Shown: positions 32,947 to 41,420 of the stretch, in pieces
How positions within the stretch are numbered: position 1 is the stretch's first letter
How the letters are laid out: every line of letters starts with the position of its first letter
Origin: an uncultured Methanomassiliicoccales archaeon
Lineage (GTDB): Archaea; Thermoplasmatota; Thermoplasmata; Methanomassiliicoccales; Methanomethylophilaceae
Assembly: GCA_959597175.1 (NCBI GenBank)
Contig: CAUFXM010000002.1
Span: 1-64,000, forward strand
Direction of reading: 5' to 3'
Length of the DNA stretch: 64,000 bases
Translations under genes and position numbers: made by a program
Notes under the pieces: generated by a model
Seen by the model: the letters and a program-made list of their open reading frames with translations, nothing else
Told to the model about the DNA's origin: nothing
Databases searched by the model: none

Positions 32947-33756
32947 TCAAACTCGTCTGAAGTACAGCTCCGGACGTCTTTTGTCCAGGAAGTACAGGTC
33001 CCTCATGTTCTCATAGCCCTCAGCGCGTATGCGGTCCAGGGGCTCCGATGTCAGATCGGATGTGACCAGGCACTCCCCCGAGAAGTCCTCCGTCATGACG
33101 ACTCCGCGCGGATCGAGGATCGACGCGCCTCCGCCCAGGGCGGTCCCCGTACCGGTATCCCCGAACGCGTTGCATGCCCCTACGTAGACGGTGTTGTCAT
33201 AGGCTCTCGCCGGTAGGCACCTGTTCCACGACGACCTCCTGCGCTCCCCTCCGAGGCCGGATGCGAATGGCATCAGGACGATGTCCGCGCCCTTGAGTGC
33301 GTATGTGGTCGTGATCTCCGGGAAATGGGACTCCCAGCAGAGCTGTATCCCGATGACCGCCCTGGAGGTCCTGATGACGTCAAGGCTCTGTCCGGGGGTC
33401 ATCACGGCCTCCTCCCTGTCGCCGAGATGGGTCTTGTCGTAGGTCCCGACGATCGCCCCGTCCTCGGCAACCGCCTGGCGGATGGTGCGTCCCTCTCCCA
33501 CGAATCCGAAGCAGATGCACATCCCGGCATCCTCCGTGAACCCCAGCAGTCTGCGGATGGCGGGATGGTCCTCGCCCATCGTCAGTGATGCGCTCCCTGG
33601 CATGGAGTATCCCGTCAGGGAGAGCTCGGGGAAGCAGAGGATGTCCGTATCGGCGCGATGGGCCTCTTCGCACTGCTCCAGCATCCTCGACAGGTTGCGG
33701 TCGATATCCCCGACGCGGGAGTTGGTGCACGCCATCGATAGGCGGAGGTCCCTCAA
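32947..33756 (-). CDS. Carbon-nitrogen hydrolase (nitrilase superfamily)
   Basis: A 269-residue nitrilase-superfamily amidase. The catalytic triad is visible: Glu in FPELSLTGY (about residue 44), Lys in YDKTHLGDRE and Cys in IGIQLCWESHFPE. Such enzymes hydrolyse omega-amides, carbamoyl compounds or N-acyl groups; the substrate here cannot be predicted. Its start overlaps the stop of an acetyltransferase gene by four bases, so the two are coupled and may act on the same metabolite. Confidence 0.9.
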   Translation of the reverse strand: MRDLRLSMACTNSRVGDIDRNLSRMLEQCEEAHRADTDILCFPELSLTGYSMPGSASLTMGEDHPAIRRLLGFTEDAGMCICFGFVGEGRTIRQAVAEDGAIVGTYDKTHLGDREEAVMTPGQSLDVIRTSRAVIGIQLCWESHFPEITTTYALKGADIVLMPFASGLGGERRRSSWNRCLPARAYDNTVYVGACNAFGDTGTGTALGGGASILDPRGVVMTEDFSGECLVTSDLTSEPLDRIRAEGYENMRDLYFLDKRRPELYFRRV

Positions 33757-34316
33757 GTCCTGTCCCCCATGATTCTAGCTGGTACGCCCGCGACCTTGGC
33801 TCCGGGCGGGACATCCCGGGTAACCACCGCTCCAGCACCCACGACCGCCCCGTCTCCGATGGTGATCCCGGGGAGGACTGTCGCTGATGCCCCGATCCAT
33901 ACATCGGAACCGATCCTGATCGGCCTGGCACATGTCGATGTGTGACGTCTCATCTCCGGGGGGAAGTCATGCCCGGGCGTAGCGATGCACACCTTGGGGC
34001 CTATCAGCGTGTAATCACCGATGAACACCTCGGCGCTGTCCAGGATGACGCAGTCGAAGTTGATGTGGACGTGGCGTCCGATGTGGATGTTCGTGCCGAC
34101 ATCGCACCAGAAAGATGGGTTGATCACGGTCTCCTCGTCCAGGTCCTGTCCGAACAGGTCCTCCAGGATCGCCTTCCTCTCGGTCCAGGGGGTGCACGGG
34201 GTGTTGAACCTCTCGCAGAGGCCGTGGGCGCGCTCCATGGCCGTAAGGAACAGGCCTATGTCCGGGTCGGTCTCGGAGGTGGTCATTCCCGCGCGTGCGC
34301 GCTCGTTGAAGTCCAT
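33753..34316 (-). CDS. Hexapeptide-repeat (maltose O-acetyltransferase-like) acetyltransferase
   Basis: A 187-residue left-handed beta-helix acyltransferase. A helical N-terminus is followed by hexapeptide repeats (VGTNIHIGRHVHINFDCVI, VFIGDYTLIGPKV) and the catalytic-site loop ATPGHDFPPEMR, then the typical end VVGAGAVVTRDVPPGAKVAGVPARIMG. It probably transfers acetyl from acetyl-CoA to a sugar or similar hydroxyl. The ATG at 34316 is taken because the longer frame begins inside the upstream terminator hairpin. Coupled to the nitrilase gene. Confidence 0.9.
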   Translation of the reverse strand: MDFNERARAGMTTSETDPDIGLFLTAMERAHGLCERFNTPCTPWTERKAILEDLFGQDLDEETVINPSFWCDVGTNIHIGRHVHINFDCVILDSAEVFIGDYTLIGPKVCIATPGHDFPPEMRRHTSTCARPIRIGSDVWIGASATVLPGITIGDGAVVGAGAVVTRDVPPGAKVAGVPARIMGDRT

Positions 34317-34376
34317 ATGGGAAGGGATGCCGAACGGATTGAAAACCGTTGACCGTCCGGCGTTTGTGGGTTTGGT

Positions 34377-34400
34377 CCGTCCCTCCCTGGGGAGGGACGG
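34377..34400 (-). terminator. Strong hairpin after the MFS gene
   Basis: CCGTCCCTCC and GGAGGGACGG form a ten-base perfect stem with a four-base loop, eight bases beyond the MFS stop codon on the minus strand. It separates the MFS unit from the acetyltransferase-nitrilase pair. Confidence 0.55.
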
Positions 34401-34408
34401 GGAGGGGA

Positions 34409-35962
34409 TCACTCCCCATTCTCGATCTTTCTTTTGATGGCCTCGAACTCCTCGTCCTCCTCCGGCTTCTGGGCCTTGAAGACGATCCCGACTATGACCA
34501 GCAGGAGGATGATGACTCCTCCGGCGAGGAAGGAGAAGTCCACGCTGTTGCTGAACGAGGACATGATCTGAGGCGCGTAGATCGCGAATTCCGGATTGGC
34601 CAGCGCCTCAAGGACTCCTGTGTCGTGGGGGATCAGGTTGAAGATCTCTGCAGGCAGGGAACTCTGCAGCTCCCCGGTGAGGCGTCCGTTGATGATCATG
34701 GTGAAGATGGCGGTTCCCATTGTGGTACCGATGGACCTGATCAGGTTGACGGACGATGTGGTCATGCCCATCTCGGTGGGCTTGGAGCTGTTCTGGACCG
34801 CGGACATGACGACGGACATCATGCAACCGAGTCCAAGGCCGAGCACGAACGTTCCGATGAGGTACCTGGTCATGTACAGGTCCTGCAGGTGGTCTGCGTC
34901 CGAGCCCATGTCCACGATCATCTCGGGGGTGACGGTCATCCCTGACAGGTAGTACAGGCCGAGGAAGCAGAGGATCGGGCCCGCGATGAGCCAGACCTTG
35001 TACCCGGTCCTGTTGACCAGGGCTCCGGACGACAGCGACGTGATCATCATCCCTGCGACCATCGCCAGTGACCATATTCCCGCCTCGAGGGTCGTGAGCC
35101 CGAAGATCCCGACCGCCAGCATGTTGGTGAACATCATGGCCCCGATCATTCCGATTCCGAATATCGCCATGAATATGGCAGCCATGACGACCGTCTTGTT
35201 ATGGATCAGATGCGGTGCCAGGATGGGGTCGATGGCCCTCCTCTCGATCATCACGAACAGGACGATGAGGATGACGGCGGCGATGATCATGGCGATCGTC
35301 TCGATGCTGGCCCATCCGAACTCGGTGCCTCCGAACTCGAAGAGGAGGATGACGTCAAGCAGGAGCAGGGTCAGGATAGCGATGCCCTTGTAGTCGATGT
35401 GCTTCTCATCCTCGCTTATCGGCGTGGGGAACTTCCTGATGGTGAGGACCAGGGCGATCAGCGCCAGAGGGATGTTGATGTAGAAGCACCAGTGCCAGCT
35501 GATGGCACCCTCGATGTAGCCTCCGAGAAGGGGGCCGATGCCGCTTCCGACACCGAAGATGGCTCCGAGGATACCCTGCATCCTCGCCCTCTCGCGGGGG
35601 GCGTAGAGGTCGGCGACCGCGGCGGTGGCGACCGGGATGAGGATACCTCCGCCGATACCCTGGACGGCACGGGAGGCGATGAACATGCCCATGGTGGAGG
35701 ACAGTCCAGCGCAGACGGATCCCACGGCGAAGAGGCCGAGGCCTATCAGGAAGAGCGGTTTCCTCCCGTAGATGTCGGAGAGTTTTCCCGCGATGGGGAT
35801 CATGATGGTCTCGCACAGAAGGTATGCCGTGACCATCCACGAGTACAGACTGAGGCCTCCGAGGTCCTCGGCCAGTCTCGTTCCGATGGTGCCCACGATG
35901 GTCCCGTCGAAACACGCGCCGAGCATGGCGACGCAGAGACCGATCATGATGGTGGTGCGCAC
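34409..35962 (-). CDS. MFS drug exporter, DHA2 (EmrB/QacA) family
   Basis: A 14-helix major facilitator of 517 or more residues: ACFDGTIVGTI in helix 1, KLSDIYGRKPLFL (motif A) between helices 2 and 3, ASRAVQGIGGGILIP (motif B) and GAIFGVGSGIGPLLGGY (motif C, typical of exporters). It likely pumps toxic organic compounds by proton antiport. The annotated GTG at 35962 follows an in-frame stretch (ending KNIDPR) that looks like genuine N-terminus. A GGGAGGG six bases before an ATA at 36004 suggests the true start is there, giving 531 residues beginning AAEQITYK. A MarR-type regulator lies just upstream on the same strand. Confidence 0.9.
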   Translation of the reverse strand: MRTTIMIGLCVAMLGACFDGTIVGTIGTRLAEDLGGLSLYSWMVTAYLLCETIMIPIAGKLSDIYGRKPLFLIGLGLFAVGSVCAGLSSTMGMFIASRAVQGIGGGILIPVATAAVADLYAPRERARMQGILGAIFGVGSGIGPLLGGYIEGAISWHWCFYINIPLALIALVLTIRKFPTPISEDEKHIDYKGIAILTLLLLDVILLFEFGGTEFGWASIETIAMIIAAVILIVLFVMIERRAIDPILAPHLIHNKTVVMAAIFMAIFGIGMIGAMMFTNMLAVGIFGLTTLEAGIWSLAMVAGMMITSLSSGALVNRTGYKVWLIAGPILCFLGLYYLSGMTVTPEMIVDMGSDADHLQDLYMTRYLIGTFVLGLGLGCMMSVVMSAVQNSSKPTEMGMTTSSVNLIRSIGTTMGTAIFTMIINGRLTGELQSSLPAEIFNLIPHDTGVLEALANPEFAIYAPQIMSSFSNSVDFSFLAGGVIILLLVIVGIVFKAQKPEEDEEFEAIKRKIENGE

Positions 35963-36186
35963 CCTCGGATCGATGTTCTTGTATGTGATTTGTTCAGCTG
36001 CTATGGGAATCCCTCCCAGGATTCTTGACAGAACTACCCTTGAGCAGGATGTTGTATAAGTACATTCTGAATTGGCGATTCAACAAAACAAGGCAATTAT
36101 CCTGTCATGTAATTGTCAAATCCCTCTTGAATCTGTATACTATATATAATGAGTCGAATCGAAACACGATGTGAGATGTAGACCAA

Positions 36187-36210
36187 GCATAGTTGACAAT
36201 ACAACTATGC
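36187..36210. promoter_or_regulatory. Perfect inverted repeat between MarR and MFS genes
   Basis: GCATAGTTG-ACAATA-CAACTATGC is a nine-base perfect inverted repeat located three bases after the MarR stop codon and about 130 bases before the MFS TATA box (GTTGTATAAG complement near 36051-36060). It may be a terminator stem for the regulator gene or an operator of the exporter; no T-run follows. Confidence 0.45.
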
Positions 36211-36213
36211 ATC

Positions 36214-36663
36214 TCATCCTTTGGACAGATTGTCCAGGATCTCGTTCACACGGCAGTCGAGCTTCCGCATTATAGTGTCCAGCATGAGCTTCTCCTCGTC
36301 GCTGAGCACCGAGAACAGGTCCCTGTCGATGAGTTCGAACATCATCTGGCTCATTGCGAATATGTCCCTTCCGGAATCGGTGAGCCGCAGGATGTGGGTC
36401 TTCCCGGAGCCGTCGTTTGTGACGAGTCCCATGTCTATGAGCTCGTGGACCATGTTGGAGATGTACGACTTGTCGAACAGGACCTCGTCGTTCAGGCCCC
36501 TCTGGGACGTCCCGTCCATAAGGCCGATGTTGTGTATGAGGAGGAGATGTGCCGGTTTCAGGCGCGTGTCCCTGAGGTACCGCTCCACGTACCCCTTGAC
36601 GCACATGTTCATCTTCTTGGGGAACGTCATCACCAGGTCGATGCCGCATTTGTCTCCGTCCAT
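36214..36663 (-). CDS. MarR-family transcriptional regulator
   Basis: A 149-residue winged-helix protein with MarR layout: helix-turn-helix in SQRGLNDEVLFDKSYISNMVHELIDMGLV, a wing GSGKTHILRLTDSG and a C-terminal dimerisation helix. The downstream MFS exporter, transcribed from its own promoter 150 bases later, is the likely target, in line with many MarR-efflux pairs. The gene starts ten bases after the SNF symporter stop, so readthrough from that gene is possible. Confidence 0.85.
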   Translation of the reverse strand: MDGDKCGIDLVMTFPKKMNMCVKGYVERYLRDTRLKPAHLLLIHNIGLMDGTSQRGLNDEVLFDKSYISNMVHELIDMGLVTNDGSGKTHILRLTDSGRDIFAMSQMMFELIDRDLFSVLSDEEKLMLDTIMRKLDCRVNEILDNLSKG

Positions 36664-36673
36664 TTCGACAGCC

Positions 36674-38041
36674 TCATATCGTGTATATCCCGAAGTACGA
36701 GAGCAGGCCCGATATAAGTATCAGGGTCATGAACACGGGGCACACGACCATGATCAGGGCGTTGTACACCGGTTTGAGCCTGAACCTCCCGGACAGCTCT
36801 ATCTCCTCGACCACGAACCGCGTCTTGACGATATAACCCACTATGATGCAGGTGATGATCGCGACCACAGGCATCAGGACGGAGTTGGTGATGAAGTCGA
36901 AGAACTCCAGGAACGACATGCCCAGCGGCTGGATGCCCGACAGGGGGCCGAACCCCAGGCATGAGAGTATCCCCAGGCACAGTATCATCCCCAGGCACAC
37001 CGCGCATGCGACCGAACGCCGCCATTGCCATCTGTCCTTGAATATGGACACGGCGGTCTCCGCCAGGGATATGGACGACGTCCAGGCGGCGAACATCGCG
37101 AGCAGGAAGAAGACGGCGCCGACTATGTGCCCGGCCGGCATGGATTCGAACACGAGCGGCATCGTCTCGAACATGAGGCCGAACCCGCTGGAGAGGCCGG
37201 GGCCGATGAACAGGACGACGGCCGGGACGATCATCAGGCCGGACAGGAAGGCCACGCAGGAGTCCATCAGGCATATCGTGTACGCCGATTTCTCTATGTC
37301 CACGTTCTTCCTCATGTAGGACCCGTATGTGATCATGATGCCCATCGCCAGCGACAGGGAGTAGAACAGCTGGCCCATGGCACCCAGGACGGTCTTCATC
37401 GAGAACTGGTCGAAGTCCGGTACGAGGTAGTACTGCAGGCCCTCGGAGATGCCGTCCAGGGTGAGGACGTACATGCATATCCCGACCAGCAGCACCAGGA
37501 GCGCCGGGAGCAGGATCTTGCTCATCCTCTCTACGCCCTTCTGGACCCCGAACGCCACGACCGCCACGGAGAGGACGGCGTAGATGACGAACCAGATCAC
37601 CGGGCTGTCGAAAAGTCCGGGGAGCGATGCGGACGTGAAGTCGCCGAAGAACGACCCGTCCGAGAGCGTGGAACCCATCCCGGAGAGGTATTCGACGAAG
37701 TACTTGGTGACCCATCCCCCTATCACGCAGTAGTAGGGGACGATGATCAGCGGTATGATCGCGATCAGCCATCCGACGACCTTGTACTTCTCGCCCAGGT
37801 CCAGGAACGCATCGATGCAGGACTTTCCGGTGCGTCTCCCGATGGCTATCTCGGTGATCATCAGCGCCACCCCGAAGGTGACGACGAGGGCGAGGTAGGT
37901 TACGAGGAATGCCCCGCCTCCGTACTGCTCGGCGAGATAGGGGAAGCGCCACAGGTTCCCGAGGCCGACCGCAGAACCGGCGGCGGCGAGGATGAAACCA
38001 AGCCTCCCCGAGAAGCTGCCGCGCGAGGCAGCGTGCTCCAT
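36674..38041 (-). CDS. Neurotransmitter:sodium symporter (SNF) family transporter, copy 1
   Basis: A 455-residue SNF/LeuT-type symporter with 11-12 membrane helices. The sodium- and substrate-site motif GFILAAAGSAVGLGNLWRFPYLAEQYGGGAF spans helix 1 and its unwound region. IPYYCVIGGW-like VPYYCVIGGWVTKY marks helix 3, and FFLLAMFAAWTSSISLAE helix 8. It probably imports amino acids with Na+. The ATG at 38041 is preceded by an AATAAATAA element about 30 bases upstream; a very long open frame continuing to 40474 is an antisense artefact. It is a close paralogue of the next upstream gene. Confidence 0.9.
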   Translation of the reverse strand: MEHAASRGSFSGRLGFILAAAGSAVGLGNLWRFPYLAEQYGGGAFLVTYLALVVTFGVALMITEIAIGRRTGKSCIDAFLDLGEKYKVVGWLIAIIPLIIVPYYCVIGGWVTKYFVEYLSGMGSTLSDGSFFGDFTSASLPGLFDSPVIWFVIYAVLSVAVVAFGVQKGVERMSKILLPALLVLLVGICMYVLTLDGISEGLQYYLVPDFDQFSMKTVLGAMGQLFYSLSLAMGIMITYGSYMRKNVDIEKSAYTICLMDSCVAFLSGLMIVPAVVLFIGPGLSSGFGLMFETMPLVFESMPAGHIVGAVFFLLAMFAAWTSSISLAETAVSIFKDRWQWRRSVACAVCLGMILCLGILSCLGFGPLSGIQPLGMSFLEFFDFITNSVLMPVVAIITCIIVGYIVKTRFVVEEIELSGRFRLKPVYNALIMVVCPVFMTLILISGLLSYFGIYTI

Positions 38042-38094
38042 GCCGGATGCCAAAAAGTATTGGTTATTTATTGGTTGGGTCGAGCGGGCTGGGT

Positions 38095-39468
38095 TCAGAT
38101 CGTGTACACGCCCATCCCGCCCAGTATCCCGACGACGAGGATCACCACGAGGATGACCGGGCATACATACTTGATCATGTACGGGTAGATCGTCTTGATC
38201 TTGAACTCGCAGCCCGAGGACTCCACCTCGTCGATGACGTATCTGGACTTCACCACGTATCCTATCAGGATGCATGTTATCAGCGCCACGATGGGCATCA
38301 TGACCGAATTGGTGATGAAGTCGAAGAATTCCAGGAAGCTCATGCCGAACGGCGCCACGGCGCTCAGCGGTCCGAAGCCGAGGCAGGACAGCAGGCCCAG
38401 GGCGAGTATCCCTATCGACACTATGGCGCATGCGCGGACGCGGGTCAGGTGCCAATGGTCCCTCAGAACGGACACCACGGCCTCCATAAGGGCTATGGAC
38501 GACGTCAGGGCGGCGAACATCGCGAGCAGGAAGAACGCGATTCCCACGACCTCCCCTCCGGGCATGGAGGAGAACACCTGTGGCATGGTGGTGAACAGGA
38601 GGCCGAACCCGCTGGTCATGTCCGTGCTCCCGGAGAACAGGACGAACGCCGGGACGATCATCAGGCCGGACAGGAAGGCCACCGTGGTATCCGTGAGGGC
38701 CACGGTGTATGCGGACTTCTCGATGTTGTCCTTCTTGCGCATGTACGAGCCGTAGGCGATGGTTATGCCCATGGCGATGGACAGGGAGTAGAACAGCTGG
38801 CTCACAGCCCCCGCGACGGTGGAGAAGGACAGCTTGTCGAAGTCGGGGACCAGATAGTAGCTGAGCCCCTCGGATATCCCGTCGATGGTCAGCATGTACA
38901 CGCAGATGGCGATCAGCAGGACGAAGAGGGCGGGCATGAGGATCTTGCTCATCCTCTCGATGCCCTTCTCCACACCGAACACGACCACGACTATGGTCAG
39001 GAGCGCGTAGACGAGGAACCAGGGCAGCGGGCTGTCGAAGACCCCTCCGAGGTCCATGGAGATGAACTGGTCGAAGAATCCCGCACCAGCCAGATCGCCC
39101 CCCGCACCTACTGCGTAGTCGGCGAAGTACTTGGTGACCCATCCGCCTATCACGCAGTAGTAGGGGACGATGATCATGGGGACGAGCATCGCGATCCATC
39201 CGATGATCGGGTACTTGTCGCACAGGTCCATCAGGGCGTCGAAGCACGACTTGCCCGTGCGCCTCCCTATAGCCAGCTCGGTGATGACCATGACCACTCC
39301 GAACGTGACCACCAGTATGAGGTACACGAACAGGAATATCCCGCCTCCGTACTGCTCGGCGAGATAGGGGAAGCGCCACAGGTTCCCGAGGCCGACGGCG
39401 GCGCCGGCGGTGGCGAGGATGAAGCCAAGCCTTCCCGAGAAACCGCCGCGTTTTTCGACAGTCTCCAT
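38095..39468 (-). CDS. Neurotransmitter:sodium symporter (SNF) family transporter, copy 2
   Basis: A 457-residue paralogue of copy 1 with nearly the same helix 1 motif (ATAGAAVGLGNLWRFPY), VPYYCVIGGWVTKYF and helix 8 FFLLAMFAALTSSIALME. Differences cluster in the extracellular loop after helix 3 and in the middle of helices 6-8, which may alter substrate preference. The start at 39468 (METVEK) is favoured over 39489 because the TATA-like CATATATT is only about ten bases from the latter but 25-28 from the former. This start also aligns with copy 1. The 53-base gap to copy 1 contains that gene's own TATA box. Confidence 0.9.
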   Translation of the reverse strand: METVEKRGGFSGRLGFILATAGAAVGLGNLWRFPYLAEQYGGGIFLFVYLILVVTFGVVMVITELAIGRRTGKSCFDALMDLCDKYPIIGWIAMLVPMIIVPYYCVIGGWVTKYFADYAVGAGGDLAGAGFFDQFISMDLGGVFDSPLPWFLVYALLTIVVVVFGVEKGIERMSKILMPALFVLLIAICVYMLTIDGISEGLSYYLVPDFDKLSFSTVAGAVSQLFYSLSIAMGITIAYGSYMRKKDNIEKSAYTVALTDTTVAFLSGLMIVPAFVLFSGSTDMTSGFGLLFTTMPQVFSSMPGGEVVGIAFFLLAMFAALTSSIALMEAVVSVLRDHWHLTRVRACAIVSIGILALGLLSCLGFGPLSAVAPFGMSFLEFFDFITNSVMMPIVALITCILIGYVVKSRYVIDEVESSGCEFKIKTIYPYMIKYVCPVILVVILVVGILGGMGVYTI

Positions 39469-39628
39469 CGGGACGGTACCACGGCTCATTCAATATATGA
39501 TACTTGGCGGTGCGGACGGGCGGCGGACGCCATCCGAACGCGTCGGGCACTCCCGCACGCACGTATGTGCGCTTAATCAAGTATAAATCGGATGTCACAG
39601 TACGCATCCACCATAGGTTGTGAAAACC

Positions 39629-40615
39629 ATGCAGCTTTACCATGACAAAGACGCGGACCTGAATGTCCTCGAGGGAAAGAAAGTCGCCGTTCTCGGATAC
39701 GGTTCCCAGGGAAGGCACCAGGCCCTGTGTTTCAACGACAGCGGGATCGACGTGACCGTCGGCGTCAGGAAGGACGGGAAGTCGTGGAACAAGGCGAAGG
39801 AGGACGGCCTGAAGGTCGCCGAGTTCGCCGATGCTGTCAAGGACGCCGATGTCGTCATGGTCCTCCTCCCCGACGAGATCCAGCCCGACATCTACAAGCA
39901 GTACATCGAGCCCAACCTCAAGAAGGGGGCGGCCCTGGAGTTCGCCCACGGGTTCGCCATCACATACAAGCTGATCCAGCCCCCGGAGGACGTCGACGTC
40001 ATCATGATGGCCCCCAAGTCCCCCGGAGCGAAGGTCAGGGACGAGTTCGTCGGCGGATTCGGAGTCCCCGCCCTCATCTGCGTCTACCAGGACCACACCG
40101 GCAACGCCAAGAGCATCGCCCTCGCCCTGGCCAAGGGAATCGGGGCCACCCGCGCAGGAGTCTTCGAGACCACCTTCGACAACGAGACCTACACCGACCT
40201 CTTCGGCGAGCAGGCCGTCCTCTGCGGCGGTATGACCGCCATGATCAAGGCCGGGTTCGAGACCCTCACCCGCGCCGGCTACCCTCCGGAGATGGCCTAC
40301 TTCGAGGTCCTCCATGAGACCAAGCTCATCGACGACCTGATCTACGCCGGCGGATTCGCCAAGATGTGGGACGGGGTCTCCAACACCGCCGAGTTCGGAG
40401 GGCTGACCAGGAGGGACAGGGTCATCACCGAGCAGTCCAAGGCCGGGATGCAGTCCATCCTGGACGACATCCACGACGGCACCTTCAAGAACGAGTGGAG
40501 GGCCGACTACGCCGACGGACTCAGGAAGCTGAAGGAGCTCGAGCAGGCCGACCTGACCCTCCAGCTCGAGGTCACCGGCAAGGAGATCCGCCAGCTCTTC
40601 GAGAGGAAGAACTGA
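39629..40615 (+). CDS. ilvC: Ketol-acid reductoisomerase
   Basis: A 328-residue class I enzyme that isomerises and reduces acetolactate or acetohydroxybutyrate, the products of the acetolactate synthases at 12-15.6 kb. The Rossmann motif is VAVLGYGSQGRHQAL; the cofactor loop VGVRKDGKSWNKA and the catalytic PKSPGAKVRDEF, DNETYTDLFGEQAVLCGG and the C-terminal knotted domain are present. The ATG at 39629 has AGGTTGTG upstream; a GTG at 39620 is an alternative. A GTATAAAT TATA box lies at 39580-39588. No dihydroxyacid dehydratase gene is in the window. Confidence 0.96.
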   Translation: MQLYHDKDADLNVLEGKKVAVLGYGSQGRHQALCFNDSGIDVTVGVRKDGKSWNKAKEDGLKVAEFADAVKDADVVMVLLPDEIQPDIYKQYIEPNLKKGAALEFAHGFAITYKLIQPPEDVDVIMMAPKSPGAKVRDEFVGGFGVPALICVYQDHTGNAKSIALALAKGIGATRAGVFETTFDNETYTDLFGEQAVLCGGMTAMIKAGFETLTRAGYPPEMAYFEVLHETKLIDDLIYAGGFAKMWDGVSNTAEFGGLTRRDRVITEQSKAGMQSILDDIHDGTFKNEWRADYADGLRKLKELEQADLTLQLEVTGKEIRQLFERKN

Positions 40616-40647
40616 AACCCAACGGGCCGGGTGGCGACTTGAGCGGG

Positions 40648-41019
40648 ATGAAGGTCAGGACGAGGAACGGGGAGTTCCCCGCGGAGCTCGACGACTCGGA
40701 CATCTCCAACGCCATCTGGCTCTCGCTCCCGCTCAGCATGGACATCAACATGCTGGGCGGGATGATCTACTGCGAGTGTCCCCTGGACGCGATCATGCCC
40801 AAGGAGGGCCGCGTCACCGTCCTGGATGTGGGGGACATCGCGTACTGGCCCGGTCCTGGGGCATTCTGCATATTCTACGGCCCCACCCCCCTGAGCGGGG
40901 AGGACGGCAGGCCCGTGGCGCCCTACCCCGTGATAAGGATCGGCAGGATGACCGGGGACTGCTCAGGGCTGGACGAGGCCGGCGACAGGCAGAAGCTCAC
41001 CCTGGTCCCGCCGTTCTGA
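40648..41019 (+). CDS. Cyclophilin-like fold protein (DUF369)
   Basis: A 123-residue protein of the cyclophilin_like family known from archaea and Thermotoga. Visible are VRTRNGEFPAELDDSDISNAIWLSLPLS at the N-terminus, CPLDAIMPKEGRVTVLDVGDIAYWPGPGAFCIFYGPTPLS in the middle and VIRIGRM at the end. No peptidyl-prolyl isomerase active site is established for this family. It starts 32 bases after ilvC and may be cotranscribed with it. A TTG at 40639 with GGTGG upstream is an alternative start. Confidence 0.82.
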   Translation: MKVRTRNGEFPAELDDSDISNAIWLSLPLSMDINMLGGMIYCECPLDAIMPKEGRVTVLDVGDIAYWPGPGAFCIFYGPTPLSGEDGRPVAPYPVIRIGRMTGDCSGLDEAGDRQKLTLVPPF

Positions 41020-41034
41020 GCACCGGGCGCTACC

Positions 41035-41418
41035 ATGGCATCCGACAAGGGCAACCTGCACGGGACGCCGCTGGATCCGGTTGCCGACGGCATCGTCGTC
41101 ATCGCCGGGACCCCCTTCGTCGAGGAGGGGTCCGCCGCCTGGCTCCTCGGCACGGACATCCACACCCTCTCCGGGATCGTGGACGACCTGGTCGCGGATG
41201 GGTCCCTGATCCCCGGGGACGTCGTCCTCCGCACCACCGTCTCCGGGGACATGGTCAGCACCGTCCCGCACTACAGCCTCGCGGCGCTGATCGGCGCCGC
41301 CGCCGATGTCCGCACGCCCGAGTCCGAGGAGTTCAGGAAGAGGATGTCCGAGCTCGTCGAATCCGCGGTGTCCACGGTGTCATCGGCCTCGGAGATCGAG
41401 GGCGACGAGCTCGAATGA
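41035..41418 (+). CDS. Hypothetical protein, function unknown
   Basis: A 127-residue soluble protein not recognised as a known family. It has a hydrophobic strand pair around GIVVIAGTPFVEEGSAAWLLG, then SLIPGDVVLRTTVSG, and a long acidic helical C-terminus (SEEFRKRMSELVESAVSTVSSASEIEG). It begins 15 bases after the cyclophilin-like gene, so it likely shares its transcript and may work with it. Confidence 0.6.
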   Translation: MASDKGNLHGTPLDPVADGIVVIAGTPFVEEGSAAWLLGTDIHTLSGIVDDLVADGSLIPGDVVLRTTVSGDMVSTVPHYSLAALIGAAADVRTPESEEFRKRMSELVESAVSTVSSASEIEGDELE

Positions 41419-41420
41419 CC

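Noticed and set aside
36674..40474. A 1266-codon open frame on the minus strand.
   Set aside because: Only the part from 38041 to 36674 is a real SNF symporter. The rest is antisense or out of frame to ilvC and SNF copy 2, kept open by high GC and the rarity of stop triplets.
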